A stretch of DNA of 64,000 bases from Fictibacillus sp. b24 (GTDB lineage: Bacteria; Bacillota; Bacilli; Bacillales; Fictibacillaceae): NCBI RefSeq assembly GCF_030348825.1, contig NZ_JAUCES010000005.1, forward strand, positions 3,348,001 through 3,412,000. Reading direction: 5' to 3'. The translations under genes and the position numbers were made by a program. Position 1 is the stretch's first letter. Every line of letters begins with the position of its first letter. The notes beneath the pieces were generated by a model. The model was not told the DNA's origin, searched no databases, and saw only the letters and a program-made list of their open reading frames with translations. Below, in pieces: positions 9,000 to 18,255 of the stretch.

Positions 9000-10070
9000 T
9001 TAATCAAGCTCATTTTTAGAATTCATTCTCTTTTCAATTAATCTCATCAATTCAACAGAATCATCCACTTTTATAACGACTCTTGTAACATTCTTTTTAA
9101 ATCCATAGATGATATCTGCTTTCACCGTTTCTTTCAACAATAGCTCGATCACTGGCTTTTCAGGAATAAAGTCACTTACTCTTGCTTCAAATGTATATTT
9201 CTTTTCAGATGCAGGAATCTCATCTGGTCCTTCATATGTTCTCAATTCCTGTATCACGCTAAACGGGAGCTCTAATCCTTTCATAAACCCTATATTCATA
9301 ATCACCGATTGATCTGAAACGATAAGTGGCACTTTCTTAACTGCCTGCATCTGAGCGATAAGAAAAAGAATTGAATAGATGTTAAGGAAAAGTAAGATAA
9401 GTGAGACCGTATGATTGATCTGACTGAAGAAGTAGTGAAGCCCTATAGATTCTATGATAAGTGCATGGATGAGCATCAGTTGAAGAGCAACATAGCTCGT
9501 ATTCTTATGGTAGGTAAATGTGTAAGTACCAGTCATAGGTGCTATACGCCAGGAAAACAGAGCATAATATAGCATCGTAACTTCACTAACCACAGCTTCA
9601 ATCAACCTGCTTTGAACAAAGTGAACGCTAACCGCCTGTCTTATTTTAATTAAAAATGGGATCTCGGCTGGCTGTTCCATATATGTCTTTTTAACTTTAG
9701 GGAACTTTTTACTCACCACTATTAATAAATAGAGTTCAATTGAGATAAAGCCCGCTTCTAAAAGCAATAGCGCTTTTGGAACTGCAGAAAAGTTATCCAA
9801 TAAAAAATCAGGAATGATGTACGAAGCGAAACCATAGCTTATAAGCGCAACAAGTAATGTCAGTTTCCAAGAATATCTTTTACGGATGATAAAATAATAG
9901 GTAAGCAGCGGGATTACGAGAAGAAAGTCAATTATAGAGCCAATTACTATGGCATCCGGAACAGGTTGGAAGTATGAAGTCTGGTACAAAATTACGTTGC
10001 TTCCGATCACTAAGAAACTTAGTACAAGAAAAGGTACCCATCTTATAGGTTTGATTAGTGTTTCATTCAT
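9000..10070 (-). CDS. Unrecognised multi-helix membrane protein
   Basis: I do not recognise this 356-residue protein. The N-terminal 100 residues hold about four hydrophobic helices. A basic loop (KKFPKVKKTYMEQ) follows, then three or four more helices to about residue 245. The last 110 residues are soluble and alternate beta-like segments (VPLIVSDQSVIMNIGF), resembling a small PH-like or regulatory domain. The start is the ATG at 10070, preceded by GGAGGG at seven bases; an upstream GTG would put this ribosome site inside the gene. It is transcribed alone, between ktrB-like and ywaF-like genes. Confidence 0.7.
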   Translation of the reverse strand: MNETLIKPIRWVPFLVLSFLVIGSNVILYQTSYFQPVPDAIVIGSIIDFLLVIPLLTYYFIIRKRYSWKLTLLVALISYGFASYIIPDFLLDNFSAVPKALLLLEAGFISIELYLLIVVSKKFPKVKKTYMEQPAEIPFLIKIRQAVSVHFVQSRLIEAVVSEVTMLYYALFSWRIAPMTGTYTFTYHKNTSYVALQLMLIHALIIESIGLHYFFSQINHTVSLILLFLNIYSILFLIAQMQAVKKVPLIVSDQSVIMNIGFMKGLELPFSVIQELRTYEGPDEIPASEKKYTFEARVSDFIPEKPVIELLLKETVKADIIYGFKKNVTRVVIKVDDSVELMRLIEKRMNSKNELD

Positions 10071-10154
10071 AAAATCCCTCCTCACCTTTAGTATACATTA
10101 AATTCCAATTAATTCTTATAATTCCATATAAAGTCACAAAAACTTCAATAAAAT

Positions 10155-10187
10155 AAGGCCACTACGCTTTAAACAGCGGGTGGCCTT
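10155..10187 (-). terminator. Terminator overlapping the ywaF-like stop codon
   Basis: AAGGCCAC pairs with GTGGCCTT around a loop containing the end of the coding region. The minus strand continues with an AT-rich, T-containing tract. Confidence 0.6.
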
Positions 10188-10890
10188 TTCTAGTTACGTG
10201 AGACTTTTCTTTTACTGGGATAAAAACAAGCAGACAAAGACACAAAGCTACTAGTTCAAGAGCGAGAATATACCACGGATGCGGTCCTAAATAATCCATT
10301 AAAGAAGCATTGTCTGGTTTTTTCATCAAAAATAGATAATTTGCGCCTATCGCGGTGTTTATCAAGTATACTCCGAGTGCGTAAACATTCAGCCAAAGAA
10401 AGGACATAAAAAACTGAGCCCAGCTTATTTTAAAGGTTTTTACGATACCGTAATATAATGCTGTCCAAACGATAAATGCATGTGCTATAAAATATTGAAG
10501 AAATCGAAAATGCCAAGGCTCTTGGTATAACTCAGGTGTCAGCAACCCTTGAATAGCGCCTGTTAAACCAAAAAGATAAACAAACGCAAACAGCTTTCTA
10601 TTATCTGTTAACAATAAAACGATACTTAGTAGAATATTTAGACTGCAAAGCTGCAATGGCAGGAAAAACTTCATGGTCCATATATTGTTATAGACCGCCC
10701 ATAAGTGATAAGAGATTTCAGAGAGCAACAAGCCGGCAAGCAGAATCCTCTTTACCCCACCCTTTCCCATTAACCTAGAACGAAGGACATACATGATTAC
10801 ACTCACCATGACTATCAGTATTAGTATAAATACATGCTCCGAGCCAAACATATTAAATCCCGAAGTACCTGGACCAAACCAACTCTCCAT
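10162..10890 (-). CDS. YwaF-like TIGR02206 membrane protein
   Basis: This 242-residue protein has about seven hydrophobic helices. It shows the motifs of the YwaF/TIGR02206 family: FGSEHVFILI near the N-terminus, PLQLCSLNILLSI in the middle, RFLQYFIAHAFIVW, and LGPHPWYILALE near the C-terminus. The family is conserved in Bacillus and has no assigned function. It is divergent from the yhbD-like gene. The start is preceded by a GGAGGGG-like site. Confidence 0.85.
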   Translation of the reverse strand: MESWFGPGTSGFNMFGSEHVFILILIVMVSVIMYVLRSRLMGKGGVKRILLAGLLLSEISYHLWAVYNNIWTMKFFLPLQLCSLNILLSIVLLLTDNRKLFAFVYLFGLTGAIQGLLTPELYQEPWHFRFLQYFIAHAFIVWTALYYGIVKTFKISWAQFFMSFLWLNVYALGVYLINTAIGANYLFLMKKPDNASLMDYLGPHPWYILALELVALCLCLLVFIPVKEKSHVTRKGHPLFKA

Positions 10891-10971
10891 TTATCCCCTC
10901 CATCTTTTATTTATTGATATTCAAAATTCCATTAGACTTTTCCTTGTTAGAAAATATTTTATTTGCACAAC

Positions 10972-10989
10972 GTAACAGTGTTATGTTAC
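10972..10989 (+). promoter_or_regulatory. Inverted repeat upstream of the yhbD-like gene
   Basis: GTAACA and TGTTAC form a 6-6-6 inverted repeat 22 bp before the start codon. It falls between a possible -35 (TTGCAC) and -10 (TTACAT). MerR-type regulators bind in just this position, and the gene downstream has a MerR-like helix-turn-helix, so autoregulation is plausible but inferred. Confidence 0.45.
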
Positions 10990-11011
10990 ATTGTTATCAA
11001 GGAGGTTAATC

Positions 11012-11632
11012 ATGGAAAATCTAATCTCAAAAAAAGATCTGCTTGAAGCAGCTAATATCTCTTACGGTCAACTGTACCGTTGGAAAAGAAAGAACTTAAT
11101 TCCTGAAAACTGGTTCATTCGAAAATCTACGTTTACAGGTCAAGAAACTTTCTTTCCTAAAGATGATATGTTACTGCGAATTGAAAAAATCAAATCGTTA
11201 AAAGATGATTTATCACTCGATGAACTGGCTGATATGTTTTCTCCCTCCCCCACCCTAACTTCATTATCAGTGGAAGAACTCACCAAACGTAACATTGTTT
11301 CAAATACATCGTTAGACATGTACATTAATCACCATGGAACCACAACTTCTTATACCTTCAATCAATTATTAACTTTATATGTTCTAGACACATTGCTACA
11401 AACTGGCGAAGTAAATCGTTCTGAAGGTATGGATTTATTAAAAGTGCTTGATGAAAATTCAAAGAATCTGAAAAGCAATGAAAGTGAACTGATCTTTATT
11501 CGCAAAATGGGTGTTTCCTTTTTTATCCTTACACCTGAACCCGCTAAGCTGTTCGTAGAATCTCAAGCAAAAATCATCGCTCATTATAAACTCAATCAGT
11601 TTACAGAAGAACTAAAATTAAAACTTTCCTAA
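11012..11632 (+). CDS. YhbD-like protein with MerR-type helix-turn-helix
   Basis: This 206-residue protein begins with a DNA-binding-like segment (SKKDLLEAANISYGQLYRW, then KSLKDDLSLDELADMF) that matches the MerR layout of helix-turn-helix plus wing. The rest is helical with no obvious ligand site. It resembles Bacillus subtilis YhbD (DUF4004), encoded just before the bactofilin genes there as here. The ATG at 11012 is preceded by AAGGAGGT. It is 21 bp from the bactofilin-like gene, so the two form one transcript. Confidence 0.8.
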   Translation: MENLISKKDLLEAANISYGQLYRWKRKNLIPENWFIRKSTFTGQETFFPKDDMLLRIEKIKSLKDDLSLDELADMFSPSPTLTSLSVEELTKRNIVSNTSLDMYINHHGTTTSYTFNQLLTLYVLDTLLQTGEVNRSEGMDLLKVLDENSKNLKSNESELIFIRKMGVSFFILTPEPAKLFVESQAKIIAHYKLNQFTEELKLKLS

Positions 11633-11653
11633 ACGTGGAGGAGGAATTAAAAA

Positions 11654-12439
11654 ATGGAGAAAACAGCGGCTAAAAACATTAGTATTTCTGGATCAGGAAC
11701 TTCTTCTGGCGGCGAGTATAACCAAGTAAAAGTGAACGGATCAGCTCATATCAATGGTGATCTTAAATGTGAAGAATTCAAATGCAATGGCAGTGCTCAT
11801 ATTGAAGGGAACATTACTACAGGAACTGCAAAAATCAACGGCTCAACTCATATTGAAGGTGATGTAGAAGCGAAAGAGATGACGATCAACGGCAGTACCG
11901 ACATTGACGGAAACCTTTCTTGTCAGGAATTAAAGGTGCAAGGCTCATCTTCTGTTAAAGGAGATTTGAAAGGTAAAGAAATCATTGTACGCGGTTCAGC
12001 TTCTGTTCAAGGAAATCTATCGGGTGATGAGGTAGATGTAAAAGGGCAAGTGAAGATTAAAGGTGATTGCGAAGCCGAATCGTTTGATGCGCGCGGCAAT
12101 TTTAAAATTGATGGTCTCTTAAATGCAGGTACGATTGATGTGGAACTTCTACGCCATTGTGAAGCAAAGGAAATTGGCGGCGAAAATATAACAGTGAAAA
12201 AAACAAGAGATTCCTCAGGCTTTAAAAAACTGATCAAATTTTTTATGAATAATCATAATGATCAACTAACAGCAGAAGTGATTGAAGGCGATCAACTTTA
12301 CCTGGAATACACACACGCTGAAATAGTGCGTGGAAACACCATCGAAATTGGTCCTGGGTGTGTAATAAAGAGAATCGAATACAAAACGAGCCTTGAAGTC
12401 GATGAAAGCGCAAAAGTTGATGCACAGGAAAAGATTTGA
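11654..12439 (+). CDS. Bactofilin-like polymer-forming protein (YhbE/YhbF-like)
   Basis: The 261-residue protein is built of repeated short beta-turn units such as VNGSAHINGDL, CNGSAHIEGNI, INGSTHIEGDV and VQGSSSVKGDL. They recur about every 17 residues from residue 25 to 165, as expected for a right-handed beta-helix bactofilin core. A C-terminal domain of about 90 residues follows. In Bacillus subtilis the neighbours yhbE and yhbF are bactofilins linked to flagellar assembly. Here one longer protein stands in their place. It follows the yhbD-like gene with a GGAGGAGG ribosome site. Confidence 0.85.
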   Translation: MEKTAAKNISISGSGTSSGGEYNQVKVNGSAHINGDLKCEEFKCNGSAHIEGNITTGTAKINGSTHIEGDVEAKEMTINGSTDIDGNLSCQELKVQGSSSVKGDLKGKEIIVRGSASVQGNLSGDEVDVKGQVKIKGDCEAESFDARGNFKIDGLLNAGTIDVELLRHCEAKEIGGENITVKKTRDSSGFKKLIKFFMNNHNDQLTAEVIEGDQLYLEYTHAEIVRGNTIEIGPGCVIKRIEYKTSLEVDESAKVDAQEKI

Positions 12440-12505
12440 ATTCAGATGCGGAATTAGCGAGCGCTCGTATTTCTCTGCTTTCCTAAAAAAATTTTAAACT
12501 TCACA

Positions 12506-12553
12506 AAAGCTGCCCTTCACAGGTCTTGTTAAACACCTGTTTAGGGCAGCTTT
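12506..12553. terminator. Shared terminator between bactofilin and gdx genes
   Basis: The long hairpin AAAGCTGCCC ... GGGCAGCTTT carries an inner stem ACAGGT/ACCTGT. It lies between convergent genes and can serve both. Confidence 0.75.
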
Positions 12554-12589
12554 CCCATTTCCTCATCCATTTTCAGTTCTAATCTCTAC

Positions 12590-12913
12590 TCACTGACTTC
12601 CTGCCGTTACCTTCAAACCGATGATCCCCGTAATAACAAACGCTAAAAATACAAAACGAAGCAACGTTTTCGGCTCTCCAAAAAGTATGATTCCTAAGAT
12701 AACTGCACCAGCTGCACCAATTCCTGTCCAGATGGTATACGCCGTTCCGATCGGCAGCACTTTTGTAGCTTGTGACAAATAATAAAAACTTACAATCATT
12801 CCAATAACGGTTACTACCGAAGGCCAAAGTCGAGTAAAGCCATTCGTATATTTTAGTCCAATTGCCCACACAATCTCAAAAATACCTGCAATAAATAAAT
12901 AGACCCACGCCAT
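12590..12913 (-). CDS. gdx: SMR-family guanidinium exporter, Gdx/SugE type
   Basis: This 107-residue protein has four transmembrane helices and the essential glutamate in helix 1 (GIFEIVWAIGLKYTNGF). The Gdx/SugE-type loop GTAYTIWTGIGAAGAVILG distinguishes it from promiscuous EmrE-type drug exporters. It exchanges guanidinium for protons. The guanidine-I riboswitch directly upstream supports this function independently of the protein sequence. It is monocistronic, whereas many Bacilli have a two-subunit pair. Confidence 0.93.
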   Translation of the reverse strand: MAWVYLFIAGIFEIVWAIGLKYTNGFTRLWPSVVTVIGMIVSFYYLSQATKVLPIGTAYTIWTGIGAAGAVILGIILFGEPKTLLRFVFLAFVITGIIGLKVTAGSQ

Positions 12914-12939
12914 TCTAACAACCTCCTAAAATAAATAAA

Positions 12940-13060
12940 GCCCGGGAAGATATAGTATCTATATCCTCCCAGGCTTTTATCCTTCCGTGTACACAGTGTA
13001 TCCACCGTGCGCTTTCTCTCGGACCAGTCTAGTGAATCTCACTACGGAACCCTAGAAAGC
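12940..13060 (-). promoter_or_regulatory. Guanidine-I riboswitch (ykkC) with terminator platform
   Basis: On the minus strand the conserved ykkC blocks are present: CTAGGGTTCCG, GACTGGTCCGAGAGAAA, GCACGG, ACACGGAAGGATAAAAGCC. The aptamer occupies about 12972-13060. It runs directly into a 15-bp terminator hairpin (GCCTGGGAGGATATAG / CTATATCTTCCCGGGC, 12940-12974) followed by TTTATTTATTTT. Guanidine binding should prevent termination and turn on the exporter gene. Confidence 0.97.
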
Positions 13061-13183
13061 TTTCTGTCTATATTATCGAAAAAAGTGTAATTCGTGTCAA
13101 GAAACTACTCTAATTTCATTTCCCCTCATGGTAAATAATGTATAGATTCTTCTTCTTCATCAAACATTAAAGGATAAAGGCAG

Positions 13184-14677
13184 GTGAAGACAGTCGTGGA
13201 TACACTAAAAGTGGGTGTTCCCATCTACAAAGATCTCCAAGCAAATGATGAATACATACGAAATCTTTATAAAAACTGTGATGATATTAAGATCAGGCAT
13301 TTCCAATTCGGTGAGAACTACAAACAAGAAGCTTTGGTAGTACACTGCGATTCTCTTGTACAAGAAGAAAAATCAAACCTGCTATATCAAATTATTAAAG
13401 ATATGCCTGACTTTGAGGCTGCTCTTTCGCTTTCTGTTTCCGTTCAACAAATCAAAAACTTTTTCGAGAATAAAGGTGTTTCATCAAGACCTGTAATCCT
13501 CGTGAAAAACTATAACGAATTGAATGCGAATATTGTGAATGGACATATCGTTTTACTCTTTGATAAGTGGGATCTGGCGATAACCATTGATGCTTCATCT
13601 GTTGAAAAAAGAAGTGTTGCAGAACCTCAAAACGAGGTAGTTGTAGTCGGACCAAGAGAAGGAACCATTGAGAACCTCCAGAAAAATCTTGGTTTGATTC
13701 GCTCCAGGCTGAAATCACCAGACTTGAAATTTGTATTTAAACAAACAGAAAGTAAATCGAATACTAAATTTGTTTATGGCTATTTAAACGGAACCGTAAA
13801 AAAGGAAATGCTAGAGGAATTTGAATCGAGAATTAACAAAATAAATAAAGAGGAAATCCTTGAAACTTCCTATATCGCTGAACTAATAGAAGACTCAACT
13901 ATTACCCCCTTTCCTCAATATCGATTTACAGAAAGACCGGACGTTGCTGCTGCATCTCTATTAGAAGGCAAAATCATCATCTTAATGGAAGGGACAGGTA
14001 CTATTGTTATTTGTCCAGGATTGTTTAATGAGTTCTTTCAATCTGCTTCAGACTATTATCAACGGTCGATATTTTCATCGATTATCAGGATGGTAAGGTT
14101 TGTTGGATTTATTTTAAGTTTGGCGTTACCGAGCATCTATATTGCATTAACGACATTTCACTCAGAGCTAATACCAACAGTGCTTCTTATAGCGTTATTA
14201 GATACGAGGGAAGGGATACCCTTTCCAGCGATAATTGAAGCATTGATCATGCTCTTTTTCTTTGAACTTTTACAAGAAGCTGGTGTAAGACTGCCAAAAC
14301 CGATTGGATCAACCGTCAGTATTGTTGGAGCATTAATCATCGGTGAAGCATCCATTAATGCAGGGCTCGCTTCTCCCATCATGATTGTGGTAATTGGACT
14401 TACAGGAATTGCTTCTTTTTCCATTCCTTATTACGATTTTGGATTCGCAGCACGATTATTGCGGATACCTTTAATGTTTCTTGCAGCTGTTATGGGAGGA
14501 TTCGGTCTTTTCATCGGGTTTATACTGATATTCCTCCATCTGTCCAAATTAAAAGTACTTAACGAACCGTACCTAGGTACATTCACACTTAACAGCACTT
14601 CATTATTAAAAGATGGCTTCATTCGCTTGTCATTGAAAAAATTGCTCCGTCATCGAAGCACTGGAAAAGGAATCTAA
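13184..14677 (+). CDS. Germinant receptor A subunit, operon 1
   Basis: This 497-residue protein of the GerA/SpoVAF family is the large subunit of a spore germinant receptor in the inner spore membrane. The N-terminal 280 residues are hydrophilic and include GPREGTIENLQKNLGLIRSRL and FPQYRFTERPDVAAASLLEG. The C-terminal half has about five helices with the family signature LLQEAGVRLPKPIGSTVSIVG. The GTG at 13184 is preceded by AAGGA; a GTG at 13196 with AGGTGA is an equally good start. It is the first gene of an A-C-D-B operon. Confidence 0.93.
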   Translation: MKTVVDTLKVGVPIYKDLQANDEYIRNLYKNCDDIKIRHFQFGENYKQEALVVHCDSLVQEEKSNLLYQIIKDMPDFEAALSLSVSVQQIKNFFENKGVSSRPVILVKNYNELNANIVNGHIVLLFDKWDLAITIDASSVEKRSVAEPQNEVVVVGPREGTIENLQKNLGLIRSRLKSPDLKFVFKQTESKSNTKFVYGYLNGTVKKEMLEEFESRINKINKEEILETSYIAELIEDSTITPFPQYRFTERPDVAAASLLEGKIIILMEGTGTIVICPGLFNEFFQSASDYYQRSIFSSIIRMVRFVGFILSLALPSIYIALTTFHSELIPTVLLIALLDTREGIPFPAIIEALIMLFFFELLQEAGVRLPKPIGSTVSIVGALIIGEASINAGLASPIMIVVIGLTGIASFSIPYYDFGFAARLLRIPLMFLAAVMGGFGLFIGFILIFLHLSKLKVLNEPYLGTFTLNSTSLLKDGFIRLSLKKLLRHRSTGKGI

Positions 14678-14706
14678 TGCACGAAATAAGAAAAGGCGGG
14701 ATTAAG

Positions 14707-15852
14707 ATGAAGAAGTTAATTAAATACATCGTTGCTTCCTCCCTTCTTTTTTTATCAGGCTGTTGGGATCACGCGGAACTTACTGAATATGTTTTTGTCC
14801 AATCACTTGCGATTGATCAAAATAAAGATGGCACTATAAAAATCACGACCCAATTTTATAAACCTGCACCAAAAATTTCTTCAGCTGGTAGCGGTGGTGA
14901 ATCTTATTTCAATATTGAGACCGAAGCAAAATCAGTTTTTGATGCTATTCGAGATGTGACCATCCATGTAGGAAGAAAAGCAAACTGGGGACACGTTCGA
15001 TTTATCGTTATTAGTGAAGATGTTGCTAAAAAACTTAATCTTGGCTCGGCTCTGGATTTCTTCTATCGTGATCATGAACCAAGGCTTTTAACAGGTATTG
15101 CTGTAACAGAAGGTGTTGCAGCTGACTATTTAAAAGAAAAGCCACATGTAGAAAATACCGTGAGTGAGCAATTGAATGAAGCTACTAAAACGGGAAGTAA
15201 GTTTAGCGCAAAAACATATCCTGCTAATTTATTTACAATTGGAAAGCAGCTTCATAGCGAAGTGGATACAACATACGCTCCCTTTCTAAAGAAACAAAAA
15301 GCGAAAGAGAACAGTATTTTTGTAGATGGCCTTGCGATTTTTCAAAAAGGAAAATTGAAAACTATATTATCGAACAAAGACACGAAATCCCTAATGTTAG
15401 CCACTAATGAATTTCAATTCGGTATTATTGAAGTTTCTTGTAAAGGGAATAAGCTGCGAGAAACGTTCGAAGTGACTGAATCTCATACTAAAACATCCGT
15501 TTCCATAAAAAAAGAGGCCATACATTACTACATTAAGCCAAAACTACAGGCAAGTATGGGAGAGTTAGAATGTACAACGATAAAAAAAGGGTCTCAAGTA
15601 GAAGAGCTTAACGAGAAGATTGAAAAGCAAATTAACGCTAACCTAACCGCCTTATTAAAACATTCTCAAAAGAAAAATCTAGATATCATCGGTTTAGGCA
15701 ACTATATCTACAGATCAAACCCTCAAGAATGGGCAAAGATAAAAAAAGAAAAAATACCTTATTATAAAAATGCGGTTTTTCATGTAGATGCGACTATGAA
15801 TGTTACGAACACAGGCACTGATATAGGAAGAGCTTTTCACAAAAAGAATTAG
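14707..15852 (+). CDS. Ger(x)C germinant receptor lipoprotein, operon 1
   Basis: This 381-residue C subunit starts at the ATG at 14707. A lipoprotein signal peptide with lipobox LFLSGC is followed by the family hallmark WDHAELTEYVFVQSLAIDQ. The protein is anchored at the outer face of the inner spore membrane, where C subunits are needed for receptor function. It is 29 bp behind the A gene and 17 bp before the small D gene. Confidence 0.93.
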   Translation: MKKLIKYIVASSLLFLSGCWDHAELTEYVFVQSLAIDQNKDGTIKITTQFYKPAPKISSAGSGGESYFNIETEAKSVFDAIRDVTIHVGRKANWGHVRFIVISEDVAKKLNLGSALDFFYRDHEPRLLTGIAVTEGVAADYLKEKPHVENTVSEQLNEATKTGSKFSAKTYPANLFTIGKQLHSEVDTTYAPFLKKQKAKENSIFVDGLAIFQKGKLKTILSNKDTKSLMLATNEFQFGIIEVSCKGNKLRETFEVTESHTKTSVSIKKEAIHYYIKPKLQASMGELECTTIKKGSQVEELNEKIEKQINANLTALLKHSQKKNLDIIGLGNYIYRSNPQEWAKIKKEKIPYYKNAVFHVDATMNVTNTGTDIGRAFHKKN

Positions 15853-15869
15853 AATGACGAGGAATCACG

Positions 15870-16100
15870 ATGACAGAAAAACTGATTATTTTCATCTTGG
15901 TTGCACTGCTTTATTTCGATTTCAAAACTGTAAAACAAGATAAAAAATCAAAAAAAGTTTATTTGATTATTTCGATCCCAGCTGTTTATTTGCTTTTTTC
16001 ATATATTACTGGGATGAACTTACCAAACTTAGACGAGATATTTTATTTCATTCTCGGTCCAGCTGCTGAAGCCGTTCTCTCATGGCTGCAAGTAAAATAA
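15870..16100 (+). CDS. Small two-helix membrane protein of a ger operon (D-type)
   Basis: This 76-residue protein has two hydrophobic helices (about residues 3-15 and 29-45) joined by a very basic loop (KTVKQDKKSKK), and a third amphipathic C-terminal segment. Its position between the C and B genes matches the small D proteins reported in some Bacillus ger operons, which modulate receptor activity. The assignment rests on size, topology and position, not on sequence identity. Confidence 0.75.
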   Translation: MTEKLIIFILVALLYFDFKTVKQDKKSKKVYLIISIPAVYLLFSYITGMNLPNLDEIFYFILGPAAEAVLSWLQVK

Positions 16101-16115
16101 CAAGGGGTAACTACT

Positions 16116-17219
16116 ATGCATGCAGGTAAAATCAGTTATTGGCAAATGGCTGTCTTATTTCAAGTGTATATAACAGGGTCTGCCTTGATCAATATTCAGG
16201 GACCTTTATTAGCTGCTGCCCAGAATGGTGCATGGATCTCCTTGCTTCTTGCAAACATAGCTGGGTTTTTCATCTTATTTCTTGTGCTTACGCTGCACAA
16301 TCAGTTTCCAAATGAGTGCTATGTAAATCAAGTTCGCATCACATTAGGAAGCGGATGGACTTATATCACCATCATCCCTCTTATCCTCGTGATCTTATAT
16401 ATTAACTCAAACATCGTATACGGGATGGGCCAATATTTTACCACTTCTATGATGAGAGAAACCCCACTTTTCATCTTTCATTGTCTCATATTAATAACTG
16501 CAGGGTTAACGGCCAAAGCAGGGATAGAAGTGATGGCTCGTATGTTTCATCTGCTTATGTATGTTTTGTTATTTATCGTCGTAATCATGCTCATCCTGCC
16601 TTATAACGTATACGAATTAGGCAATTTACTCCCCCTTGCACCCATGGGTTTTAAATCAATCTTACATGGAGTCTATGTAGGGTTCGGATTTCCTTATATG
16701 GATATCCTCTTTTTTGCTATGATTCTTTATTTTGTAAAGCCTAAACAAGGACAAACCATCAATAAATGGCTGTATCTAGGATTGTTTATCAATGGTATCA
16801 TTCTTGCACTAACGATACTCTGTTCGATCATGGGACTTGGTCCATTAGTGTTTCTAAAAAAATTTCCGCTTCATGTCCTCGCCCAGTTAATCAGTATTGG
16901 TGAGATTGTCGAACGTGTTGAAGCGATCTTTGGAATAGCCTTAATCCTGGGATCTTATATGAAAATTGCGTTATTGCTGTTTATCCTAGATCAAGCCATA
17001 TCAACTCTGTTAAAAGTGAAAGCTTCCCAATTTATTTATATCATTGCGACGATCGTTCTGTTTCTTTCTCTCACTATGTATAAAAACGAGATCGAACTAG
17101 GTGAATCAGGGTCTATCATGCAATCAGCTGTAACGTTTTCTTTTGGATTTCTTCCTCTTTTAGTAGTTGCGATTGTGGCTAAAGTTAAAAACATAAAAGG
17201 ACATCAGGCTACTTCGTGA
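16116..17219 (+). CDS. GerB-family germinant receptor permease, operon 1
   Basis: This 367-residue integral membrane protein has about ten helices. It belongs to the spore-germination permease branch of the APC superfamily (TIGR00912). It is the B subunit, which is implicated in germinant binding. The N-terminus KISYWQMAVLFQVYITGSAL is typical. It is the last gene of operon 1, and its stop codon is only 4 bp from the stop codon of the convergent LysR gene, with no visible terminator between them. Confidence 0.92.
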   Translation: MHAGKISYWQMAVLFQVYITGSALINIQGPLLAAAQNGAWISLLLANIAGFFILFLVLTLHNQFPNECYVNQVRITLGSGWTYITIIPLILVILYINSNIVYGMGQYFTTSMMRETPLFIFHCLILITAGLTAKAGIEVMARMFHLLMYVLLFIVVIMLILPYNVYELGNLLPLAPMGFKSILHGVYVGFGFPYMDILFFAMILYFVKPKQGQTINKWLYLGLFINGIILALTILCSIMGLGPLVFLKKFPLHVLAQLISIGEIVERVEAIFGIALILGSYMKIALLLFILDQAISTLLKVKASQFIYIIATIVLFLSLTMYKNEIELGESGSIMQSAVTFSFGFLPLLVVAIVAKVKNIKGHQATS

Positions 17220-17223
17220 ACAT

Positions 17224-18138
17224 TTATTTTGTAGTAATTACTTTAATCTCACAGCTTTGGTATTTTTTTCGAATGGTATCACTCAGTGTTTGGATAAAAG
17301 TCTGTTGTGATAATGAAATGTCTGTATCTCTCTTCAACTGAACCAATGCGCATTCTCTGTAGAGCATAGGAAAGTCTTTTATCGTTAATCTTACAAGTTC
17401 CCCACCTTCTATTTCACTAGATACCATTGTTTCAGTCAAAAGTGATACGCCTACTCCGTTTTTGATCATGTCAAGAGCTGTTTGTGGAGGCACTTCAAGA
17501 TTATGAAATGGGATTAATTCCTTTTGTCTTCTTTTTGTTTCGAGACTCCAGTCCACCAGTAAGTAAGGTTCTGCACGCTTTAATTCTGCTAACTCCAGAC
17601 TTCCCTTTTTCGCTAATGGATGGTTACAGTGAGTCACAAAAACTAAAGGTTCTTTTATATGCACCAGACTTCTTAATTCAGCGTTGAAAAACGGATACGT
17701 CATGAGACACAGCTTCACGTAGCCCTCATATAACATTTCTAAAAGTTCCTGGTTATGACCTGTATGAATAATGATCCCTAAATTTGGATACTTTCTCTGT
17801 AAAGTTGTAAGTGTGGCAGAAAAATAATGGGTCGCAAGTGTAGGGAGTGTTCCAATCGCAAGCGTTCCCCCTTTTCCCTCCTGGGCAAGTCTGGATTGTT
17901 CCATTCCTTTATAAAGAGTGGCTAGTGCCTGCTGGGCAAAAGGCAGAAAGGTTCTCCCCAAGACAGTTATTTCGAGCTTGTTACCTCCCCTTTTGAATAG
18001 CTCTCCTCCTATTTCTTCTTCAAGATTTTTTATCCGTATACTTATAGCTGGCTGAGAAATATCCATCATTCGTGCGGCCTTGCTGAAACTGCCGTGACGG
18101 ACCACTTGGTCAAATGCTTGTAATTGATTGATATCCAT
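17224..18138 (-). CDS. LysR-family transcriptional regulator
   Basis: This 304-residue protein has an N-terminal winged helix (residues 1-60: FDQVVRHGSFSKAARMMDIS, then QPAISIRIKNLEEEIGGELF) and a periplasmic-binding-like effector domain. The effector is unknown. It is divergent from an MFS exporter gene, with a perfect inverted repeat in between, so it probably controls both. Confidence 0.9.
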   Translation of the reverse strand: MDINQLQAFDQVVRHGSFSKAARMMDISQPAISIRIKNLEEEIGGELFKRGGNKLEITVLGRTFLPFAQQALATLYKGMEQSRLAQEGKGGTLAIGTLPTLATHYFSATLTTLQRKYPNLGIIIHTGHNQELLEMLYEGYVKLCLMTYPFFNAELRSLVHIKEPLVFVTHCNHPLAKKGSLELAELKRAEPYLLVDWSLETKRRQKELIPFHNLEVPPQTALDMIKNGVGVSLLTETMVSSEIEGGELVRLTIKDFPMLYRECALVQLKRDTDISLSQQTFIQTLSDTIRKKYQSCEIKVITTK

Positions 18139-18153
18139 TCTTTCACCATCTTG

Positions 18154-18172
18154 TTATTAATATTTTTAATAA
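18154..18172. promoter_or_regulatory. LysR-type operator candidate
   Basis: TTATTAA-TATTT-TTAATAA is a perfect 7-5-7 inverted repeat 16 bp upstream of the LysR gene start. It fits the T-N11-A pattern of LysR boxes. Confidence 0.5.
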
Positions 18173-18255
18173 TGACTATAGTTTCTATTATATTGTTAAA
18201 TGAACAGCATTCAAATACACTTTTTCATATTAAGAAAAAGAAAGGGTGTACGAAA

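Noticed and set aside
13100-13183. Sigma-G promoter before ger operon 1
   Set aside because: CATGGTA resembles a sigma-G -10 box but no matching -35 lies at the right distance. The same was true of ger operon 2.
18124-18255. Longer N-terminus for the MefA-like exporter
   Set aside because: It would overlap the divergent LysR gene and include the control region; the TTG at 18256 has a proper ribosome site.
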